NCBI RefSeq assembly: GCF_000379465.1
Contig: NZ_KB905392.1
Coordinates: 434,001 to 498,000 of the forward strand
From: Sciscionella marina DSM 45152
Lineage (GTDB): Bacteria > Actinomycetota > Actinomycetes > Mycobacteriales > Pseudonocardiaceae
Length of the DNA stretch: 64,000 nt
Direction of reading: 5' to 3'
A model generated the notes under the pieces. The model did not search any database, had not been told where the DNA came from, and saw only the letters and a program-made list of their open reading frames with translations. The position numbers and the translations under genes are program-made. Below, piece after piece: positions 46,025 through 55,305 of this stretch (its first letter is position 1; each line of letters starts with the position of its first letter).

Positions 46025-46559
46025 TCCCCGCCGATTCCGGTTCGGCGCTGACCTCGAGCAGCGCGGTCAGATACCGACCGGTCATCCCTTTCATCGCGGT
46101 GATCCCCAGTGCGTAGCGGTCCACGGTGCCCCGGGCCCGCACCAGCAGCCGCGCGTTCTCGGTGCGGCACTCCTCGATCCGCAGCTCGAGTGGCGCCGTG
46201 GTCTCCCGGACGGTGAGCGAGCCGTACAGCATCCACCCTTCCGATTCCTCGGCGATCCGGTCCGCGCCGAAGGCGATCACCGGATGCTGCGCGGCGTCCA
46301 GGTACTGCTTGCCGTGCACCACCGGATCGCGCATTCCATTGCCGGTGCGGAAACTCGTGGCGGGCACCCGCACGCGCACCGAGGAGCGGTGCACCGGATC
46401 GGCGACCTCGATGTGCCCGGTCTCGATCCCGAAGCGCCCGCGCACCGGGGCGATCCCGAACATGTGCCTGGTGTGGAACCGGATCGTGGAACGGTCCCCG
46501 TCGATGCGATAGCGGCCGGGCGGCGGTACCTCGACCGGACCGGATGTGCCAGTGGTCAT
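46017..46559 (-). CDS. YceI family lipid-binding protein
   Basis: A 180-residue lipocalin-like protein. GRYRIDGDRSTIRFHTRHMF opens the beta barrel. HPVIAFGADRI and LYGSLTVRETTAPLELRIEE are family strands. There is no signal peptide, so it is probably cytoplasmic, unlike E. coli YceI. YceI proteins bind polyisoprenoids or other amphiphiles. The start is uncertain: the frame continues to 46829, but the ATG used here begins the conserved part. It lies upstream of the damaged PPOX gene on the same strand. Confidence 0.85.
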   Translation of the reverse strand: MTTGTSGPVEVPPPGRYRIDGDRSTIRFHTRHMFGIAPVRGRFGIETGHIEVADPVHRSSVRVRVPATSFRTGNGMRDPVVHGKQYLDAAQHPVIAFGADRIAEESEGWMLYGSLTVRETTAPLELRIEECRTENARLLVRARGTVDRYALGITAMKGMTGRYLTALLEVSAEPESAGNG

Positions 46560-46855
46560 ACCCGGAGCATGCTCGCCCCCGCCCCGCATGGCAATGTGCG
46601 AAAGGGACCGCCGCGACCTACTTTCGTCGTTATCGGCCCGGATACCGAGCGTCGTCGCGGCGGCGTAGCCGCCCTGGCCACCCAAGCAGCCGACACCGCG
46701 GCGAGTTCTCCGGTGTTTCCTCGCGAGGACAGCGCCGACGTGGTGTATCGGTATACATGAGGAGACGATCCCTGAGCGCGGGGGCTCCGGAGGTTCCGCT
46801 ACCCGCAACCGCCACGCAAGCTGACTCACAAATAGTTCAACGCGATCAAATAGTT
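46560..46855. other. Intergenic stretch without a gene
   Basis: This 296-bp gap lies between the YceI start and the dnaE stop. Short open frames here lack ribosome sites and family character. Two weak inverted repeats are seen: CGAAAG...CTTTCG (46599-46626), upstream of the YceI gene, and TGTAT-CGGT-ATACA (46744-46757). A duplicated 18-mer straddles the dnaE end and is listed separately. Confidence 0.5.
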
Positions 46856-46864
46856 CTACGCGAT
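46829..46864 (-). repeat. Tandem 18-bp duplication at the dnaE stop codon
   Basis: Two adjacent 18-bp units differ at one base. On the minus strand the first reads ATCGCGTAGAACTATTTG and carries the dnaE stop TAG; the second has TTG in that place. Slippage duplication of the dnaE 3' end is the simplest origin. Read-through of the first stop would continue in frame through the second unit. Confidence 0.7.
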
Positions 46865-49800
46865 GCAGCCCGGGCCGAGGAGCGCCTTGAGATCCCCCAT
46901 CAGCGAGGGTGTCGGATCCACACGGAATCCCTCGTCGAGGCGCAGCAGCACGGTACGGCTGCCGTTCACCAGGGACAGCTGCACCTCGGTCCTACCCGGG
47001 TGGTTGGCGAGGACCTCCTTGAGCCGGGTCACCGTCGGCGGGGTGACCTTGGCGGTGAGCATCCGCAGCCGCATCGCCTGACCGTCCGCGGCGGTCGACA
47101 GGTCCGGCACCACGAGATCGTTGGCGATCAGCGAGGTGCGGTCCTCGCGCTTGGCGACCCGGGCGCGCACCAGGACGATGGCGTCCTCGACCACGTCGTG
47201 CGAGAGCACCGCGTAGGACTTCGGGAAGAACAGCACCTCGATGCCACCGGCGAGGTCTTCCAGCTGGGCGACCGCCCACGGCTCGCCGTTCTTGTTCACC
47301 CGCCGGGTGACGCTGGCCAGGATGCCGCCGATGGTCACCTGTGCTCCGTCGCTGACCGAACCTTCGAGGATGGTGGCGATCGGGGTGTCCGCCTGCGCCT
47401 CGAGGATGTGCTCGACCCCGCCGAGCGGGTGCCCGGAGACGTAGAGCCCGAGCATCTCCCGCTCGAACGTGAGCTGGGTTTTGCGGTCCCACTGTTCTTC
47501 CGGGATCCGCACGTCGAACACGCCGCCGACGTCCGCGTCGTCCCCGCCACCGAACAGGTCGAACTGCCCGATCGCCTCGGCCTTCTTGGTTTCCATGATC
47601 GCGTCGACCGCGTCGATGTGAATCATGTGCAGGCCCTTGCGCGGATGTTCGAAGGAATCGAATGCCCCGGCCTTCACCAGTGATTCGACGACCTTCTTCG
47701 AGCAGCCCGCCGCGTCCACCTTGCGCAGATAATCGGAGAAATCGGTGAACTTCCCCTTTTCCTCGCGCGCGGCGATGATCGCGTCCACGACCCCGGAACC
47801 GACGTTGCGCACCGCGCCGAGACCGAACCGGATGTCGTGGCCGACCGGGGCGAAATCCCGTGCGGATTCGTTGACATCCGGTGGCAGCACGGTGATGCCC
47901 ATCTTCCGGCATTCCGAGAGGTACACCGCGGCCTTGTCCTTGTCGTCCCCGACCGAGGTCAGCAACGCGGCCATGTATTCCGCGGGATAATTCGCCTTGA
48001 AATACGCGGTCCAGTAGGAAACCACACCGTATGCGGCGGAGTGCGCCTTGTTGAACGCGTAATCGGAGAACGGGAGAAGAATGTCCCACAGGGTCTTGAC
48101 GGCTTGCTCGGAATAGCCGTTGTCCCGCATACCCTTCGAGAAGTTCACGAATTCCGCGTCGAGAACTTCCTTTTTCTTCTTCCCCATCGCCCGGCGGAGC
48201 AGATCCGCTTGGGACAGCGAGTAACCCGCGAGCACCTGAGCGATCTTCATGACCTGCTCCTGGTACACGATCAGGCCGTAGGTGGTGCCGAGTACGTCCT
48301 CGAGCGGCTCCGCGAGCTCCGGGTGGATCGGGGTGATCTCCTGCTGCCCGTTCTTGCGCAGCGCGTAGTTCGTGTGCGATTTCGCGCCCATCGGACCCGG
48401 CCGGTAGAGCGCGCCGACCGCGGAGATGTCCTCGAAGTTGTCCGGGCGCATCAGCCGCAGCAGGTCCCGCATGCCGCCGCCGTCGAGCTGGAACACACCG
48501 AGAGTGTCACCGCGGGTAAGCAGCTCATAGGTCTGCTTGTCGTCCAGGGAAAGCGATTCGAGCTCGACCCGGCCCTTTCCGTTGCGCTCGATGTTGCGCA
48601 GCGTGTCGTCCAGGATGGTGAGGTTGCGCAGACCGAGGAAGTCCATCTTCAACAACCCGAGCGATTCGCACGTCGGGTAGTCGAACTGGGTGATGATCGA
48701 ACCGTCCTGCGGGCGCTTCCACAGCGGGATCACATCCAGCAGCCGCGCCGAGGACAGGATCACCGCGCAGGCGTGCACACCGGCGTTGCGGATCAGGCCC
48801 TCGAGCCCGCGCCCGGTGTCGATGATCTGCTTGACCTGCGGATCGTTCTGGTAGAGCTCGCGCACCTCGGCCGCCTCGCCGTGGCGCGGATGCTTCGGGT
48901 CGAGAATCCCCTCGAGCGGAATGTCCTTGGCCATCACCGGCGGGGGCAGCGCCTTGGAGATCTTGTCCGCGATGGCGAACCCGGGCTGGCCGTGCAACAC
49001 CCGGGCGGAGTCCTTGATGGCCGCCTTGGTCTTGATGGTGCCGAAGGTAATCACCTGGGCGACCATCTCCTCACCCCACTTCTCCGTGACGTACCGGATC
49101 ACGTCACCGCGCCGACGTTCGTCGAAATCCACATCGATATCGGGGGGAGAGACACGATCCGGATTGAGGAACCGCTCGAAGAACAGCCCGTGCGCGAGCG
49201 GATCGAGGTCGGTGATGCCGAGCGCGTACGCGATCAGCGCACCCGCGGCGGATCCACGGCCCGGCCCCACCCGGATACCGTTCTCCTTCGACCACATGAT
49301 GAAGTCGGCGACCACGAGGAAGTAGGCGCAGTAGCCCATCTTCTCGATGACGCCGATCTCGTACTCGACCTGATCGGCGTGCTCCCGGTCGACCCCGTCC
49401 GGGAAGCGGCGCTGCATCCCGGCCCAGACCTCCTCACGGAAGAACTCTTCCTCGGTCTGCGTCTCCGGGATCGGGTACTGCGGCATCATGTTGCGCGGAG
49501 TGAACATCCCGTCGATCTCCACCCGCTCCGCGATGAGCAGGGTGTTGCGGCAGCCCTCCTGCCACGCGTCGCTGGAATCGCGGGCGTACATCTCCTCGGC
49601 GGTCTTGAGGTAGTACCCCTCACCGTCGAGTTTGAACCGGCCGGGATCGTCGAGGGTCTTGCCGGTCTGCACGCACAGCAGCGCCTCGTGTGACTTGCTC
49701 TCCTCGGCGAAGGTGTAGTGCGAGTCGTTGGTGACCACGAACGGCGCTTCGATCTTGCGCGCGATATCCACCAGGCCGTCGCGCACCCGGCGCTCGATGT

Positions 49801-50386
49801 CGAGGCCGTGATCCATCAGCTCGACGAAGAAGTTCTCTTTGCCGTAGATGTCCTGCCAGTCGGCGGCCGCTTCGAGCGCCTTGTCGAAATGGCCCAGCCG
49901 CAACCGGGTCTGCACCTCGCCCGAGGGGCAACCGGTCGTGGCCATCAGCCCGTTCGAGTACTCGGCGATCAGCTCGCGGTCCGCGCGCGGCCACTTGCCG
50001 AGCTGCCCCTCGAAGGACGCGAGCGAGGCCACCTTCATCAGGTTGCCGAGGCCCTCGTTGTTCCTCGCCCAGATCGTCTGGTGGGTGATGGCACCGCCAC
50101 CGGAGACGTCGTCGGACTTCTGGTGCGCCTCACCCCAGCGAACCCGTTCCTTCAGGAACCGCGAGGCAGGCGCCACATAGGCCTCGATCCCGGGGATCGG
50201 TTTGACCCCGGCCTTGCGCGCCTGCTGGAAGAAATCGTAGATCCCGTTCACATGCCCGTGGTCGGTGATCGCCACCGAGTCCATCCCCAGGTCGTTACAC
50301 CGGGAGAACAAGTCCTTCAGTTTGGCCGCGCCATCCAACATCGAGTACTCGGTGTGCACATGCAGATGCACGAACGAGTCGGACAT
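46856..50386 (-). CDS. dnaE: DNA polymerase III alpha subunit
   Basis: The replicative polymerase catalytic subunit, 1176 residues, the length usual for actinobacterial DnaE1. The N-terminal PHP domain begins [19 protein letters not shown] with metal-binding histidines. The polymerase core contains [20 protein letters not shown] and the catalytic [16 protein letters not shown], then the fingers and the Pol3 beta-binding region. The C-terminal OB domain has [20 protein letters not shown]. The gene is intact. Its stop lies in a small tandem duplication, and direct repeats lie upstream of its start. Confidence 0.97.
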   Translation of the reverse strand: MSDSFVHLHVHTEYSMLDGAAKLKDLFSRCNDLGMDSVAITDHGHVNGIYDFFQQARKAGVKPIPGIEAYVAPASRFLKERVRWGEAHQKSDDVSGGGAITHQTIWARNNEGLGNLMKVASLASFEGQLGKWPRADRELIAEYSNGLMATTGCPSGEVQTRLRLGHFDKALEAAADWQDIYGKENFFVELMDHGLDIERRVRDGLVDIARKIEAPFVVTNDSHYTFAEESKSHEALLCVQTGKTLDDPGRFKLDGEGYYLKTAEEMYARDSSDAWQEGCRNTLLIAERVEIDGMFTPRNMMPQYPIPETQTEEEFFREEVWAGMQRRFPDGVDREHADQVEYEIGVIEKMGYCAYFLVVADFIMWSKENGIRVGPGRGSAAGALIAYALGITDLDPLAHGLFFERFLNPDRVSPPDIDVDFDERRRGDVIRYVTEKWGEEMVAQVITFGTIKTKAAIKDSARVLHGQPGFAIADKISKALPPPVMAKDIPLEGILDPKHPRHGEAAEVRELYQNDPQVKQIIDTGRGLEGLIRNAGVHACAVILSSARLLDVIPLWKRPQDGSIITQFDYPTCESLGLLKMDFLGLRNLTILDDTLRNIERNGKGRVELESLSLDDKQTYELLTRGDTLGVFQLDGGGMRDLLRLMRPDNFEDISAVGALYRPGPMGAKSHTNYALRKNGQQEITPIHPELAEPLEDVLGTTYGLIVYQEQVMKIAQVLAGYSLSQADLLRRAMGKKKKEVLDAEFVNFSKGMRDNGYSEQAVKTLWDILLPFSDYAFNKAHSAAYGVVSYWTAYFKANYPAEYMAALLTSVGDDKDKAAVYLSECRKMGITVLPPDVNESARDFAPVGHDIRFGLGAVRNVGSGVVDAIIAAREEKGKFTDFSDYLRKVDAAGCSKKVVESLVKAGAFDSFEHPRKGLHMIHIDAVDAIMETKKAEAIGQFDLFGGGDDADVGGVFDVRIPEEQWDRKTQLTFEREMLGLYVSGHPLGGVEHILEAQADTPIATILEGSVSDGAQVTIGGILASVTRRVNKNGEPWAVAQLEDLAGGIEVLFFPKSYAVLSHDVVEDAIVLVRARVAKREDRTSLIANDLVVPDLSTAADGQAMRLRMLTAKVTPPTVTRLKEVLANHPGRTEVQLSLVNGSRTVLLRLDEGFRVDPTPSLMGDLKALLGPGCIA

Positions 50387-50524
50387 ACGGCGCAGCCTCC
50401 CTCACCAGAACGACCAACTTGAACCAACACTCTAGCCCGGCCGGAACGGCTCTCCGGCATCGACATGCTGCAGTGAACACCATCGGACCGACAGTTTTCG
50501 GATCCGGCGCCGACACGTGCGCAA

Positions 50525-50595
50525 ACTTCCTCACTCGCTCCGCTCCGACCTCGTTCCTCGGCCGATGCTCACTCCCTCGGCGCCTTCGCGTACCC
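50525..50595. repeat. 71-bp direct repeat, copy 1
   Basis: This copy is identical over 71 bp to the copy at 50604-50674. It lies in the 297-bp gap between dnaE and the ABC permease gene, which holds no other gene. On the minus strand it contains GAGCGGAGCGAGTGAGGAAG and a small ORF beginning GTGAGCATCGG. Its style resembles the GAGCGAG-rich linker repeats of the trp operon, but the sequence is different. Confidence 0.85.
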
Positions 50596-50603
50596 CTGGC
50601 TCG

Positions 50604-50674
50604 ACTTCCTCACTCGCTCCGCTCCGACCTCGTTCCTCGGCCGATGCTCACTCCCTCGGCGCCTTCGCGTACCC
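50604..50674. repeat. 71-bp direct repeat, copy 2
   Basis: The second copy, offset by 79 bp from the first. It ends 9 bp before the permease GTG. The TACCCT at its end could serve as a -10 hexamer for that gene, so the duplication may have carried a promoter element with it. Exact identity points to a recent event or to maintenance by recombination. Confidence 0.85.
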
Positions 50675-50683
50675 TCTGCCAGC

Positions 50684-51622
50684 GTGCATGCCGACACCGC
50701 GCGCGCCACCGACCTCGGCGACTCACGCAGCGTCCGCAAGGCGCTCGCCGATCTCACCGGCGGACTCACCAGTTACGAGCTCTGGGGCCACCTCGGCTGG
50801 CAGGACATCAAGCAGCGCTATCACCGCGCCGCACTCGGCCCGTTCTGGATCACCATCGCCCAGGCCGTGATCGCGCTCGGGCTCGGACTGCTCAACGGGC
50901 TGCTGTTCGGCGCCCATTTCCAGACCTTCCTGCCCTACCTCGCGACCGGGCTGATCATCTGGCAGTTCATCAACGGCTGCTTCATCGAGGGCATGGAAGC
51001 GTTCATCGCGAACGAGGCCACGATCAAACACGTGCCCGCGCCGCTGATGGTGTACGTGATGCGCACCCTGTGGCGACAGCTCTTGATGTTCCTGCACACC
51101 TTCATCGTCTACGTGATCCTGCTGGTCATCTTCTTCGGCGACCTCGACCACAAGTACTCGATGAAGGACGGCACCTGTCTCAAGGCGGTGCCCGGTTCCG
51201 GGATCCCCTGCCACCCGGGACTCGGCTGGTGGTCGCTGCTCGCGATCCCCGGTTTCCTGCTCGTGCTGCTGACCATGGGCTGGGTGATCATGTTCTTCGG
51301 GATCATCTCCACCCGGTTCCGGGACATGCCCCAGCTGATCAACGCGGTGCTGCTGCTCGCCTTCTACATGACCCCGGTGGTGTGGCCGATGGACCAGCTC
51401 ACCGAGAAGAGCGGCAGGCGGCACGCGCTCGCGCCATACATCGAGCCGATCATCGACGGGAACCCGATCTACCACCTCATCCAGGTGGTGCGCCAGCCGC
51501 TCACCGGTGGACTGGTCAGCATGTGGAGTTACGTCGCCGTTGGGCTGATGGTCGTGGTCGGATGGGCGGCCACGCTCCTGCTCATGCGCGGTTACCGGGG
51601 CCGGGTCTCCTACTGGGTCTGA
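50684..51622 (+). CDS. ABC-2 type polysaccharide export permease (Wzm-like)
   Basis: A 312-residue membrane protein with six predicted transmembrane helices. LWGHLGWQDIKQRYHRAALG near residues 33-52 is the cytoplasmic amphipathic signature of O-antigen/galactan exporters, and LLAFYMTPVVWPMDQL near residue 228 is another family block. In M. tuberculosis the homologue (Rv3783, from memory) exports galactan with an ATPase next to it. No ATPase gene is adjacent here, so the partner lies elsewhere. The GTG start follows the direct repeats. It overlaps the TetR gene tail to tail by 13 bp. Confidence 0.88.
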   Translation: MHADTARATDLGDSRSVRKALADLTGGLTSYELWGHLGWQDIKQRYHRAALGPFWITIAQAVIALGLGLLNGLLFGAHFQTFLPYLATGLIIWQFINGCFIEGMEAFIANEATIKHVPAPLMVYVMRTLWRQLLMFLHTFIVYVILLVIFFGDLDHKYSMKDGTCLKAVPGSGIPCHPGLGWWSLLAIPGFLLVLLTMGWVIMFFGIISTRFRDMPQLINAVLLLAFYMTPVVWPMDQLTEKSGRRHALAPYIEPIIDGNPIYHLIQVVRQPLTGGLVSMWSYVAVGLMVVVGWAATLLLMRGYRGRVSYWV

Positions 51623-52254
51623 CCTTCTCCGACCAGCAGATCGAGCGCGCGCACCAGTTCCTTCCGGAACCCGGCGACCTCCTCGGCCCGCCCGGAAAGC
51701 GTGCACCACAGGGCGCGCTGGAAAATCCCGTCCAGTAACGCATAGGCGGAGCCGGAACCGAGCGCGGGCGCGGCATCGCACAGTTCGGCGTACCGGCTGA
51801 TCACCCGCCAGATCATCGCCTCGCGGCGTTCCTCGATCTCACGCACATCCTCGCGGAAGGTCTCGTCGAACAGACTCTGGTTGCGCAGGTCGTACCAGAG
51901 CCGGTGCAGGGGCGCGTCCGCGTTCAGCGTCGCGAAGAACATGTCCACGAAGTCCTCGCGCAACCGCGCACCGGTACCCGCCCCGGCGACCACCTCGTCG
52001 TAGCGAGTCACGCACACGGCCTCGTACTGGCGCACCGCCTCGGTGACCAGGTCCCGCTTGTCCGCGAAGTAGTAGTGCAGAACCCCATGGGAGAACTCGG
52101 AGTTCTGCGCGATCTCCCGCAGGCTTGTGCGGGCGTACCCCAGCTCGGCGAGGGTGTGCAGGGTCGCCACCGCGAGCTCGGTGCGCCGCGCCTGGAACTT
52201 GTCGACCTGGCGGCGCGCGATCCGGTCCTGTTTTGTCTCGACGACCTCCGTCAC
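51610..52254 (-). CDS. TetR/AcrR family regulator facing a decayed operon
   Basis: A 214-residue repressor. The helix-turn-helix is YARTSLREIAQNSEFSHGVL, then HYYFADKRDLVTEAV near residues 35-75. The C-terminal domain is complete, with YALLDGIFQRALWCTLSG. Its length and motifs show no damage. The GTG follows GGGAG closely; a GTG three codons upstream is also possible. It is divergent from three pseudogenes and separated from them by a double palindrome. It probably once controlled them and may now regulate only itself or other loci. Confidence 0.9.
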   Translation of the reverse strand: MTEVVETKQDRIARRQVDKFQARRTELAVATLHTLAELGYARTSLREIAQNSEFSHGVLHYYFADKRDLVTEAVRQYEAVCVTRYDEVVAGAGTGARLREDFVDMFFATLNADAPLHRLWYDLRNQSLFDETFREDVREIEERREAMIWRVISRYAELCDAAPALGSGSAYALLDGIFQRALWCTLSGRAEEVAGFRKELVRALDLLVGEGQTQ

Positions 52255-52293
52255 AGCTCCCACTGTATCGCCCGATGGCGTAACGGCCAGAGA

Positions 52294-52331
52294 TTTGACA
52301 GTTGTCACAGAAAATCTTGACAACTGTCAAA
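52294..52331. promoter_or_regulatory. Double palindromic TetR operator
   Basis: A perfect 14-bp inverted repeat: TTTGACAGTTGTCA at 52294-52307 and TGACAACTGTCAAA at 52318-52331, separated by 10 bp. Each arm is itself nearly palindromic (TGACA-GT-TGTCA and TGACA-AC-TGTCA). The site therefore offers two dimer boxes, and TTGACA hexamers suitable as -35 elements face both ways. It lies 40 bp upstream of the TetR start and 70 bp upstream of the SDR remnant. Confidence 0.85.
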
Positions 52332-52400
52332 CTCCGGACAGCGTACAGCCCACGTCACGCGATTCGAGCGGCTTCACTGATCTCAGGGAGGAGATGCGGC

Positions 52401-53058
52401 ATGACCAGTCATGACCTGACGGGGCGAAAAACCCTGATCACGGGTGGAGTCCGGGGACAACGGCGGGCATGGCCGAGGCGGTGCCGCAGGCGGGGAACTC
52501 GCTGGGTGGCTTCGATCTGCTGGTGAACAACGCGGGCGTGGAGACCGCCAGCCCGGTCGCGGACCCCGAGGCCACCGACATCCGCTCGATGCTCGAGGTC
52601 GGCGTACTCGGTACCGCGCTCGGTCTCGAGCACGCCTTCCGCGCGATGCGCCCGGGCGGCGCGGCGGGCGAGGGTGGTTCGGTGGTGAACATCGCCTCGG
52701 TCGCGGCGACCATCGCCTTCCCCGACATCAGCCTCTACTCGGCGACCAAGTCCGGGATCGACCGGCTCACCGGGGTGGCCGCCGCGGAATCCGGAAAACT
52801 CGGCTACGGCGTCCGGGTCAACGGCATCTATCCGGGGCTGCCCCCACGGTCATGGGTAACCAGCCGGCCGCCGACTGCGCGCGGATCGGCCTGTTCGAAT
52901 CCCCCGCGCAAGCCGCGGGTGCCGTCGTCGAACTGACCCCGCAGGGCCGTCTCGGCCAGGTCGACGACAGGGCCGACGCCGTGGTGTTCCTCTCCAGTGA
53001 CGCCGCCACGTTCATCACCGGGGCCGGGCTCCCGATCGACGGCGGTATGGACATCTGA
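52401..53058 (+). pseudogene. Remnant of a short-chain dehydrogenase/reductase
   Basis: GGGAGGAG before the ATG and MTSHDLTGRKTLITGG match an SDR start. About 50 codons are missing after the cofactor loop. A different frame then gives GGFDLLVNNAGVETASPVAD, the active-site region with SLYSATKSG (Tyr and Lys present) and VRVNGIYPG. A second shift near 52845 leads to a frame that ends VVFLSSDAATFITGAGLPID, then GGMDI and a stop at 53058. It has one internal deletion and at least two frame changes, so it is not functional. It is the first gene behind the TetR operator. Confidence 0.85.
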
Positions 53059-53098
53059 CCGCGAAACCGACCGCACCGACGAACGTGAGAAAACAGAC

Positions 53099-53377
53099 GT
53101 GAATACTGACAAGCCCGTCGTCGTCTCCGGCGCCTCCGGCTACACCGGCCGGATTTCCCCGCAGGTGCGCGGCGAGATGCCACCGAGGGAGAATCCCCGG
53201 ATCGACACATCCCTGGATTCGGTGCACGCTTCCGGACCGTTCGGCCGCGCGCACTGCGTGATCCACGGCAACTGCCATTACCAGCAGACGGCGGTACTCA
53301 ACGCACACGCCGCCGCGCATTTGTTGCAGCAACATCCGAAAGTCCACCACCAGGAGCGAGGAAACCAGTACAGCTGA
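53099..53377 (+). pseudogene. Internally deleted saccharopine-dehydrogenase-like gene
   Basis: The 92-codon frame opens with PVVVSGASGYTGR, the NAD(P)-binding start of the saccharopine dehydrogenase/trans-acting reductase type. It then jumps to what looks like the C-terminal part of such a protein (ASGPFGRAHCVIHGNCHYQQ, then LNAHAAAHLLQQHP). Full-length relatives have about 350-400 residues, so most of the gene is deleted, apparently in frame. It lies between two other pseudogenes. The family assignment of the C-terminal piece is tentative. Confidence 0.7.
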
Positions 53378-54842
53378 GCGATTTTCTGGACAAGGGCGCG
53401 TCACTCGACGGCGATGCTCCCTGCCTGAACGCCGACGGTGCGAGCGAGCTACGCCGAGGTGGTGCGGTCGTCCTGGCGGATAGCGGGTACCCTGCACGGC
53501 TCCGGAATCCGCCCGGGAGAATGGGTCGCGATCCTCTCGGCGAACGATCCGCTCGCCTTCGCCTGTGTGTTCGGGATTTCCCGGGGCCGGAGCCGGATGG
53601 TGCCCGATCAATCCGCGTCACGAAGCCGAGGAGAACCGGCAGCTGCTCGAGCTGTCCGGCTGCCGCTGCCTGATATTCGGAAAGTCCTTCGCCCCGTTGA
53701 TGGAACGGATCGCGGACGCGCTGCCACAGCCGACCACACTGGTGTGCCTGGAAAAATCCACCGATACCGCGCCGGGCTTCGAAGAATGGCTCGACCGCGA
53801 TTCTCGGGAGCCGGATCCCGTGGTGCGCCCGGACGACGAGCCGTGTGCGCTCGCCGGAACCGGGGACACCACGGGCTGCCCAAAGGAGTTCGGCTGACCG
53901 GGCACAACATCGAGACCACCACCACGCTGACCCTGATGAATTGTCCCTTCGGGGAGAATCCGCGGTTGCTCGCGCCCACCCCGCTGCCCCATTCGGCCGG
54001 CGTGCTCACCCTGCCGATTCTCACGCTCTGCGGGGAGATCGTCATCATGCCGAGGCCGGACATCGGCGAATATCTGCGACTGATCGAACGCCACCGGATC
54101 ACGCATTCCTTCCTGTCGCCCACGGTGATCAACGGGCTGCTCGATCATCCGGGGCTGGGCTCGGCCAAACTGGGATCCCTGCGCTGCATCTGGTACGGCG
54201 CGGCCCCGATGTCGCCTGCCCGGCTGGCCGAAGCGCTCACCAGAATCGGCGGGTGTTCGGGCAACTGTTCGGGCAGACCGCACCGAACATGATCGCCACC
54301 CTGGCCCCGCCGAGCATTTCCGTGCGGACGGTTCCATCGCCACCGAACCCCTGAGCTCGGCGCGCCGCCCCCACCCCACTGACCCAGGTCGCGATCATGG
54401 ACGGCGCGGGCGCGCTGCTGCCGAGGGGAGAACGCGGTGAGATCGTGGTCCGCAGGCCGCTGGTCATGGGCGGCTACCACGACGACCCCGAGGCGACCGC
54501 GGAGTCAGCGCACACGACCGGCACCACACCGGGAACATCGGCTACCTGGACGAGCGGAACTACCTCTACATCGTGGACCGCGCCACGGACATGATCATCA
54601 CCGGCGGGTTCAACGTGTACTCCGCCGAGGTGGAACAGGCGCTGTCCGCGTACCCGGCCGTGCGGGACAGCGCGGTGATCGGGCTGCCGGACCCGAAGTG
54701 GGGTGAACTGGCCGGATTCGTCGAGGAACGGCTCGGCAGCGTGACGGCACCCGAGCAGGTGGAGATCTGGCCCGATCTGCCCCGATCCACACTCGGCAAG
54801 ATCCTCAAAAACGAGGTCAGGAACCGGTTACCGCAGGGCTAG
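53374..54842 (+). pseudogene. Multiply frameshifted AMP-dependent acyl-CoA ligase
   Basis: Segments of an acyl-CoA synthetase are spread over all three frames. They include RIAGTLHGSGIRPGEWVAIL, RQLLELSGCRCLIFGKSF, TGHNIETTTTLTL, LLAPTPLPHSAGVLTLPILT, the acceptor-like VFGQLFGQTAPNMIATLAP, RGERGEIVVRRPLVMGGYHD and the C-terminal VDRATDMIITGGFNVYSAEV. At least five frame changes are needed. The final PRSTLGKILKNEVR keeps the catalytic lysine. The start codon seems changed to CTG: it overlaps the preceding TGA as a GTGA would. The gene is clearly dead. Confidence 0.88.
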
Positions 54843-55256
54843 CGCGAGCACCCCGCCGAGCAGCAGGGCGAGCACCTTCACCCCTTCCAGGGCGATATAG
54901 GCGTAGTGCGCACGAGAACGGGGCGCCTCGGCACCGGCGAGCACGGCATCGGAACGGCGGGTCAGGCGCGGCTGGACCAGCACCAGCTGCGCCAGCAGCA
55001 GCACCACGGCGAGCCCGAGTGCGCCGGTCCCCCACCAGGAGAGGTTCCCGAGCACCAGGGCGCACCCCACCAGGATCGCGAACACCAGCTCGATCACATG
55101 CAGGGCACGAAAAACCAGCCGCCCGATCCCGAGGCCAAGCACCAGGGTGACTCCCGGAGCACGGAACTTCAGCGGCGCCTCCAGGAACGAGATGGCCAGC
55201 ACCATCCCCAGCCACACGAAGGCCACCGCCTCAACCACATCCGCAGCCGCGCGCAT
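54828..55256 (-). CDS. Four-helix membrane protein of unknown function
   Basis: A 142-residue protein with four predicted transmembrane helices (near residues 7-27, 45-67, 72-92 and 118-140). EAPLKFRAPGVTLVLGLGIG follows helix 1, with a short basic loop before helix 4 (QPRLTRRSDAVLAG). I do not recognise the family. The ATG at 55256 gives a clean helical start; the frame is open further but shows no further helix. It overlaps the end of the ligase pseudogene by 15 bp, tail to tail. Confidence 0.78.
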   Translation of the reverse strand: MRAAADVVEAVAFVWLGMVLAISFLEAPLKFRAPGVTLVLGLGIGRLVFRALHVIELVFAILVGCALVLGNLSWWGTGALGLAVVLLLAQLVLVQPRLTRRSDAVLAGAEAPRSRAHYAYIALEGVKVLALLLGGVLALALR

Positions 55257-55305
55257 ACCCTGAAGCCTAATCGTCGGAAACAGGACCGAGCAGGAATGGT
55301 GACCG

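Noticed and set aside
46744-46757. TGTAT-CGGT-ATACA as a regulator site
   Set aside because: Arms of 5 bp with no regulator gene nearby; too weak to claim.
46630-46815. 61-codon minus-strand frame upstream of the YceI gene
   Set aside because: Arg/Pro-rich composition, no ribosome site, and it lies in the likely promoter region.
47837-49693. 618-codon frame antisense to dnaE
   Set aside because: It mirrors dnaE codons and has no ribosome site or domain.
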